Part shown: one piece after another, positions 56,013-60,653 of the stretch
How the letters are laid out: every line of letters begins with the position of its first letter
How positions within the stretch are numbered: the first letter of the stretch is position 1
Translations under genes and position numbers: made by a program
Source: Gammaproteobacteria bacterium
GTDB lineage: Bacteria > Pseudomonadota > Gammaproteobacteria > DSM-16500
DNA: 60,653 nucleotides
Assembly (NCBI GenBank): GCA_013288655.1
Contig: JABDBK010000005.1
Coordinates: 1 to 60,653 of the forward strand
Direction: 5' to 3'
Notes under the pieces: model-generated
The model's input: the letters and a program-made list of their open reading frames with translations, nothing else
The model's database searches: none
What the model was told of the DNA's origin: nothing

Positions 56013-56609
56013 TTACACCACCCGTTCCTGTAATGCCCGCCGAATCATATCTTCACTACTCAACGTCCCATCATCCACTTTAGAAACCACACGACTCGCC
56101 TCGGTCGGTTTATAACCTAATGCAACCAACGCAGAAATAGCATCTTGTACCATTGCATTTCGCGAACCTGAAGCTTTAGCGATAGGCGCAGATGCCTGAT
56201 CTTGCCAATGTGTAATTTTATCACGCATTTCGATAATTAAACGTTCTGCGGTTTTTTTACCTACACCCGGGAGATTGACTAAACTTGCAATATCGTTATG
56301 CGCAATACAACGCACGAATGCTTGCGTATCCATGCTCGATAGAATAGTTAAAGCCATACGTGGGCCCACGCCATTCACTTTTAATAAAGTTCGAAACATG
56401 GTACGTTCTTCTTTGTCACTAAAGCCATATAAGTGATGCGCATCTTCGCGCACAATTAAGTGCGTATGCAAAATAATTTCTTGGCCCACCTCTGGCAAAC
56501 GATAAAACGTGCTCATAGGCGCATCGATTTCATAGCCTACGCCATGAACATCCAACAATAATAATGGGGGTTGTTTTTCCAAAATGATGCCGCGTAAATA
56601 ACCTATCAT
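56013..56609 (-). CDS. ruvA: Holliday junction DNA helicase subunit RuvA
   Basis: 198 residues from MIGYLRGIILEK (a second ATG directly upstream is closer to the GGAA site). The OB-fold N-terminus, the two helix-hairpin-helix motifs (LKVNGVGPRMALTILS; LVNLPGVGKKTAERLIIEM) and domain III are intact. It targets RuvB to junctions. It follows ruvC by 13 bp; ruvB is displaced 4.2 kb away. An 84-bp piece is duplicated at 54810. Confidence 0.96.
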   Translation of the reverse strand: MIGYLRGIILEKQPPLLLLDVHGVGYEIDAPMSTFYRLPEVGQEIILHTHLIVREDAHHLYGFSDKEERTMFRTLLKVNGVGPRMALTILSSMDTQAFVRCIAHNDIASLVNLPGVGKKTAERLIIEMRDKITHWQDQASAPIAKASGSRNAMVQDAISALVALGYKPTEASRVVSKVDDGTLSSEDMIRRALQERVV

Positions 56610-56622
56610 CATGCTTCCTTTT

Positions 56623-57144
56623 TTAAATTTTAAAATCCCGCCAACTGCTGCGTTTTTTACGTGTAGCCTTCACGCCCAACTTTATCAACCCTGAACGAGA
56701 GTGCGCGTGACATAACGCTACTGCCAAAGCATCTGCAGCATCGGCTTGTAACACTTGCTGAATATTGAGCAAGCGAGTCACCATATGTTGAATTTGTTCT
56801 TTTTTAGCTGCTCCATAACCTACCACAGCCTGTTTTACTTGTCTTGCCGTATATTCGACTACAGGCATCGTTAAAGCGGCCATAGCAGCGCCTCTTGCTT
56901 GTCCTAGCTTAAGCGCAGAATTAGGATTTTGATGCATAAAGATTTGTTCAATGGCCGCTTCTTCCGGTTGATAACGCATGATAACTTCTTTGATACCCTC
57001 AGCAATTTGCTGTAAACGCATGGCAACATTGTCAGCCGTAATTTTTAGGCAACCACTTTCGAGATAATAGGTTTGATTGCCTTCAAGACGAATCAAGCCG
57101 TAACCGGTCAATCGTGAACCTGGATCTATCCCTAGAATAATCAA
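56623..57144 (-). CDS. ruvC: Crossover junction endodeoxyribonuclease RuvC
   Basis: 173 residues of RNase-H fold. The acidic catalytic residues are in ILGIDPGSRLTGYG, EQIFMHQN and DAADALAVALCHAH. It resolves Holliday junctions handled by RuvAB. It lies between yebC and ruvA, the usual order. Confidence 0.97.
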   Translation of the reverse strand: MIILGIDPGSRLTGYGLIRLEGNQTYYLESGCLKITADNVAMRLQQIAEGIKEVIMRYQPEEAAIEQIFMHQNPNSALKLGQARGAAMAALTMPVVEYTARQVKQAVVGYGAAKKEQIQHMVTRLLNIQQVLQADAADALAVALCHAHSRSGLIKLGVKATRKKRSSWRDFKI

Positions 57145-57164
57145 GCTGTGCTCCTGTGAACTGT

Positions 57165-57908
57165 TTATAATTCAGCTAAAATAGCATCGCTAATATCCGC
57201 ATTCGAATAAACTTCTTGCACATCATCCAAATCTTCCAGCATGTCGGTAAGACGCATGATTTTTTCAGCGATATCCTTATCATCAATGGCGGCTTGTGTC
57301 ACAGCAGCCATCGTAATTTCAGCTTGATCAGGATGTAAACCCACTGCAATCATAGCTTTTTTGACATTCAAAAAATCTTCGGGTGTTGTCACCACATCAA
57401 TACTCTTATCATCATTCACGAGAACATCTTCAGCACCTTTTTCGAGGGCGATTTCCATCACACGCTCTTCATCAGCGCCGGGCGCAAAAGTGATTTGGCC
57501 TTTTTTGTGAAAAAGATAGGCGACTGATCCATCTGTTCCCAAGTTGCCGCCGCATTTTGTAAAAGCATGTCGCACTTCTGCAACAGTACGATTTCGATTA
57601 TTTGTCATGCAATCTACAATGATCGCAACACCTGAAGGTCCATAACCTTCATAACGCACTTCTTCGACCACCTCACCTTCCATACCTCCTGCACCACGTT
57701 TAATCGCACGGTCGATCACATCACGTGTCATATTCGCACCTAGTGCTTTATCAATTGCCGCTCGTAACCGAGGACTAGACTCATCACCATTGCCTAACTT
57801 AGAAGACACTGTAATTTCACGTATAAGCTTGGTATAAAGTTTACCGCGTTTTGCATCCACTTTTGCTTTATGACGTTTAATATTCGCCCATTTACTATGC
57901 CCTGCCAT
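57165..57908 (-). CDS. yebC: YebC/PmpR-family protein
   Basis: 247 residues beginning [21 protein letters not shown], with the complete three-domain YebC pattern ([27 protein letters not shown]). Described in the family as a transcription regulator and, more recently, as a translation factor for difficult peptides. GGAG precedes the ATG. It lies 3 bp after aspS. Confidence 0.96.
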   Translation of the reverse strand: MAGHSKWANIKRHKAKVDAKRGKLYTKLIREITVSSKLGNGDESSPRLRAAIDKALGANMTRDVIDRAIKRGAGGMEGEVVEEVRYEGYGPSGVAIIVDCMTNNRNRTVAEVRHAFTKCGGNLGTDGSVAYLFHKKGQITFAPGADEERVMEIALEKGAEDVLVNDDKSIDVVTTPEDFLNVKKAMIAVGLHPDQAEITMAAVTQAAIDDKDIAEKIMRLTDMLEDLDDVQEVYSNADISDAILAEL

Positions 57909-57911
57909 GTC

Positions 57912-59678
57912 TTACTCCGTATTTTTTAAATCTTTTTTAATGACTCGAATGCCTAAATCAATTAATTGCGCAGTATCAACTGTCGATGGAGCATCTGTCA
58001 AAGGACAAGTTGCCGTTTGTGTTTTAGGAAATGCAATCACATCACGAATCGATGCAGAACCCGTCATTAACATCGCCAAACGATCCAGACCAAATGCAAT
58101 GCCGCCATGCGGCGGACAACCATAACTAAGCGCTGCCAAAAGATGGCCGAATTTTTCTTGTGCCTCGTCGTCTTTAATATTCAGCGCACGAAATACAGCT
58201 TGTTGCATTTCTGTGGTATTAATACGGATGGAACCACCACCGACTTCCGTACCATTGAGTACCATATCATAAGCACGGGCTAACACATGAATAGGATCAC
58301 GTTCTAACTCTTGAACAGTGCTAACCTTGGGTGCAGTAAAAGGATGATGACATGCAGATAATCGACCTTCACCTTTTTCAAACATAGGAAAATCTACGAC
58401 CCACAACATCCGCCAAGCTTTTTCGACTAAACCTCTATCGTGTGCGACTTTAATTCTTAAAGCACCCAACGATTCATTCACAATTCCTGTCAAATCTGCA
58501 CCAAAGAAAATAATGTCACCTGGTTTGGCATGAGTGCGCTCAACCATCGCCTTAACAATGGATTCTGGGATAAATTTCAAAATAGGTGATTGCAAACCAT
58601 CTGCATTATACTTGATGTAGGCAAGTCCTTTTGCACCAAAAATGCTGACATATTTTGTATAATCATCAATTTCTTTACGACTGATATCTGCACCGCCCGG
58701 AACGCAAAGCGCTGCCACTCGTCCATGCGGATCTTTAGCTGGATCCGAAAATACCTTGAATTCTATATCTTTCAACAAGTCGCCTACATCCACCAACTCG
58801 AGCGCAATACGCAAATCAGGCTTATCCGAGCCATAACGCGAGATGGCTTCAGCATAGGTCATTCTCGGAAATGGATTAGGCAGTTCAACATTCAATAATT
58901 CCGAAAACATGCCGCGCATCATTTCTTCCATTAAATGTTGTATGTCATGCTCATTCAAAAAGGATGTTTCTATATCTAATTGGGTAAATTCAGGTTGTCT
59001 ATCAGCACGCAAATCTTCATCACGGAAACAACGCACCACTTGATAGTATCTGTCCATGCCCGCCATCATAAGCAATTGCTTAAATTGTTGTGGTGATTGT
59101 GGTAATGCGTAAAAGCTGCCTGGCTTGGTACGACTCGGAACCAAATAGTCGCGTGCGCCTTCTGGCGTTGCTTTTGTTAAGAAAGGTGTTTCAATATCTA
59201 AAAACCCGTGATCATCTAAAAATCGACGTAAATGACGCGTCATTTTTGCTCTAAATATTAAACGACCCAACATCTCAGGACGACGTAAATCCAAATAACG
59301 ATAATGTAAACGGGTTTCTTCACCTGCTTCATGATAATCATTAATCGGAAAAGGGATAGGTTCAGATGTGTTTAAAATCGTAAGTTCCAAACCATTGACT
59401 TCAATGTCGCCTGTTGCCAAATCTTTATTAATGCTGCCTTCTGGACGAGGTCGTACACGGCCCTTCACTTGAATAACATATTCATTACGAATAAGTTCCG
59501 CTTGCTTAAAAGCCTCTTTATTCATGGGCGCAATCACAACTTGAACCAAACCTTCTCTATCACGCAAATCGATAAAAATCACGCCGCCATGATCACGACG
59601 TCGATGCACCCACCCTACCAATTGAACGTCTTGATCTACATATTTTTTTGTAACTTGTCCACAATAATGACTACGCAT
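57912..59678 (-). CDS. aspS: Aspartyl-tRNA synthetase
   Basis: 588 residues, bacterial-type length. The N-terminal OB-fold ([22 protein letters not shown]), class II motif 2 ([18 protein letters not shown]), the bacterial insertion domain and motif 3 ([13 protein letters not shown]) are all present. Whether it charges only tRNA-Asp or also tRNA-Asn cannot be decided here. Confidence 0.97.
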   Translation of the reverse strand: MRSHYCGQVTKKYVDQDVQLVGWVHRRRDHGGVIFIDLRDREGLVQVVIAPMNKEAFKQAELIRNEYVIQVKGRVRPRPEGSINKDLATGDIEVNGLELTILNTSEPIPFPINDYHEAGEETRLHYRYLDLRRPEMLGRLIFRAKMTRHLRRFLDDHGFLDIETPFLTKATPEGARDYLVPSRTKPGSFYALPQSPQQFKQLLMMAGMDRYYQVVRCFRDEDLRADRQPEFTQLDIETSFLNEHDIQHLMEEMMRGMFSELLNVELPNPFPRMTYAEAISRYGSDKPDLRIALELVDVGDLLKDIEFKVFSDPAKDPHGRVAALCVPGGADISRKEIDDYTKYVSIFGAKGLAYIKYNADGLQSPILKFIPESIVKAMVERTHAKPGDIIFFGADLTGIVNESLGALRIKVAHDRGLVEKAWRMLWVVDFPMFEKGEGRLSACHHPFTAPKVSTVQELERDPIHVLARAYDMVLNGTEVGGGSIRINTTEMQQAVFRALNIKDDEAQEKFGHLLAALSYGCPPHGGIAFGLDRLAMLMTGSASIRDVIAFPKTQTATCPLTDAPSTVDTAQLIDLGIRVIKKDLKNTE

Positions 59679-59687
59679 GAACCAACC

Positions 59688-60314
59688 TTATTTTTTTATA
59701 TTATTACCATTCGTACCTGGTTGAACAACACCTAATGAAATCACAAATTTTAACGCCTGCTCGACACTCATATTCATTTCAATCACATGTTTTCGTGCAA
59801 TCATCATAAGAAAACCCGATGTTGGATTAGGTGTTGTTGGAATAAAGATACTTACCATGGCTTCGCCATCGATCACTTTTGAAACTTCTGGTGTACCATC
59901 GCCTGTTTGAAAAGCCAGGCTCCACATACCCGCACGTGGATATTCCACTAATAAAACTTTACGAAAGGATTGCCCTCCAGGTGTGAATAAAGTATGTAAT
60001 ACTTGTTTTACACCCATATAAATCGTTCGTACCAAAGGGATGCGCCCAATAAAAGCATCCCAGAGTGCAACAAACTGTCTACCTATAAAATTAGCTACCA
60101 AAAAACCTGTGAGCAATATCACGCCCAAAGTAATAATCATTCCAATGCCTGGGATATGCACTCCTAACAAGGCATCAGGTTGATATTTGACAGGCAACAA
60201 AGTCAGTGTTGCGCCTAAAATATCAACAAGAAATTTGAGCGCCAATATGGTTATCCAAATAGGCAACCACACCAACAAACCGGATATAAAATACCTTCGT
60301 AAAGATGACATCAT
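59688..60314 (-). CDS. DUF502 inner-membrane protein
   Basis: 208 residues with two membrane segments (about 10-35 and 53-78) followed by a conserved soluble domain (GRIPLVRTIYMGVKQVLHTL, FIPTTPNPTSGFLMMI) typical of DUF502 proteins. In gammaproteobacteria it often lies next to aspS, as here. Function unknown. Confidence 0.9.
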   Translation of the reverse strand: MMSSLRRYFISGLLVWLPIWITILALKFLVDILGATLTLLPVKYQPDALLGVHIPGIGMIITLGVILLTGFLVANFIGRQFVALWDAFIGRIPLVRTIYMGVKQVLHTLFTPGGQSFRKVLLVEYPRAGMWSLAFQTGDGTPEVSKVIDGEAMVSIFIPTTPNPTSGFLMMIARKHVIEMNMSVEQALKFVISLGVVQPGTNGNNIKK

Positions 60315-60316
60315 AA

Positions 60317-60592
60317 TTATTTGACCGCCGTATCTGTAGAATTTGAGTTAGAACCTTCATCAGTCTTACTATCTTTTTTATCTGGAGTACTGCTAGCGTC
60401 TGGCTTACCTTTATTTTTAAAATCGGTAGCATACCATCCCGTTCCTTTAAGCTGGAAACCTGCCGCAGAAACCAATTTTTGTAAGCCAGGTTTCTGACAG
60501 TGAGGGCAATCGACCAAAGGCTGATCGCTCATTTTTTGAACAGACTCAAGCTTGTGGCCGCACACACTGCATTCATATTCATAAATTGGCAT
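60317..60592 (-). CDS. FmdB-family zinc-ribbon protein
   Basis: 91 residues. The N-terminal zinc ribbon MPIYEYECSVCGHKLE...CPHCQK has two Cys pairs, followed by GTGWYATDFK and a low-complexity Lys/Asp/Ser tail. These small putative regulators commonly precede the DUF502 gene and aspS. It is the first gene of the FmdB-DUF502-aspS-yebC-ruvC-ruvA series. Confidence 0.92.
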   Translation of the reverse strand: MPIYEYECSVCGHKLESVQKMSDQPLVDCPHCQKPGLQKLVSAAGFQLKGTGWYATDFKNKGKPDASSTPDKKDSKTDEGSNSNSTDTAVK

Positions 60593-60653
60593 AACAATAC
60601 CTTATTTGTACGTGATATATACGAAAGTGGCTTATTCTAACAAGATTCTAACC

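Noticed and set aside
1-60653. CRISPR array or phage island
   Set aside because: No regularly spaced direct repeats and no integrase, capsid, terminase or transposase genes were seen anywhere in the window.

Overview
The window looks like a chromosomal segment of an AT-rich gammaproteobacterium, most likely a host-associated member of the Legionellales (Coxiella/Legionella-like). The housekeeping clusters (rpsB-tsf-pyrH-frr-uppS-cdsA...bamA-skp-lpxD-fabZ-lpxA-lpxB, tol-pal, ruvCAB, clpB) are gammaproteobacterial. Between them sit single genes of the kind seen in intracellular Legionellales: a eukaryotic-type Ser/Thr kinase, a lipase with ankyrin-like repeats, a DOT1-like methyltransferase, and several coiled-coil or membrane proteins with no recognisable family. 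The genus is an inference. No rRNA, no CRISPR array and no transposase was seen.

Layout. 1-2.6 kb: the tail of a HlyD-type adaptor and an M50-peptidase/HlyD fusion. 2.6-5.9 kb: a degenerate GGDEF/EAL protein and a protein kinase. 5.9-17.0 kb: the long minus-strand rpsB-to-lpxB cluster (translation, isoprenoid/phospholipid precursors, outer membrane assembly, lipid A). It lacks the dxr and rseP genes that usually lie between cdsA and bamA. map is divergent at 17.2 kb. 18-26.5 kb: an accessory stretch of small secreted or membrane proteins, a DOT1-like enzyme, a DUF922 protease-like protein, an AAA_14/DUF4143 ATPase, and two large effector-like genes. 26.5-31.7 kb: an asparagine synthase divergent from a tight MFS-phnX-phnW operon for 2-aminoethylphosphonate use. 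31.7-37.4 kb: a lipoprotein, a DipZ-like thiol-disulfide protein, a second ATPase, and sodB. 37.4-41.8 kb: a stress operon clpB-usp-cbpA-cbpM behind a heat-shock-like promoter. 42-43.5 kb: an AbiE-type toxin-antitoxin pair next to tRNA-Lys. 43.6-50.7 kb: tolQRA-[GGDEF/EAL]-tolB-pal-cpoB-queE. 50.7-57.1 kb: ruvB and ruvA-ruvC, split by a 4.2-kb insertion that carries a third ATPase, three unrecognised genes and a decayed 84-bp copy of part of ruvA. 57.2-60.6 kb: yebC, aspS, a DUF502 protein and an FmdB-type zinc ribbon.

Most notable signals: three paralogous AAA_14/DUF4143 ATPase-nuclease genes, each with a dyad over or near its promoter (one a perfect 33-bp palindrome with a -35 box in each arm driving divergent genes); the interrupted ruvAB locus with its ruvA fossil; the AbiE operator/promoter built on a 16-bp direct repeat; two GGDEF/EAL proteins with both active sites eroded; and a phosphonate-scavenging operon that would suit life in amoebae. 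Where an upstream in-frame start was possible, starts were chosen by Shine-Dalgarno position. All functional names rest on motif reading without database search.
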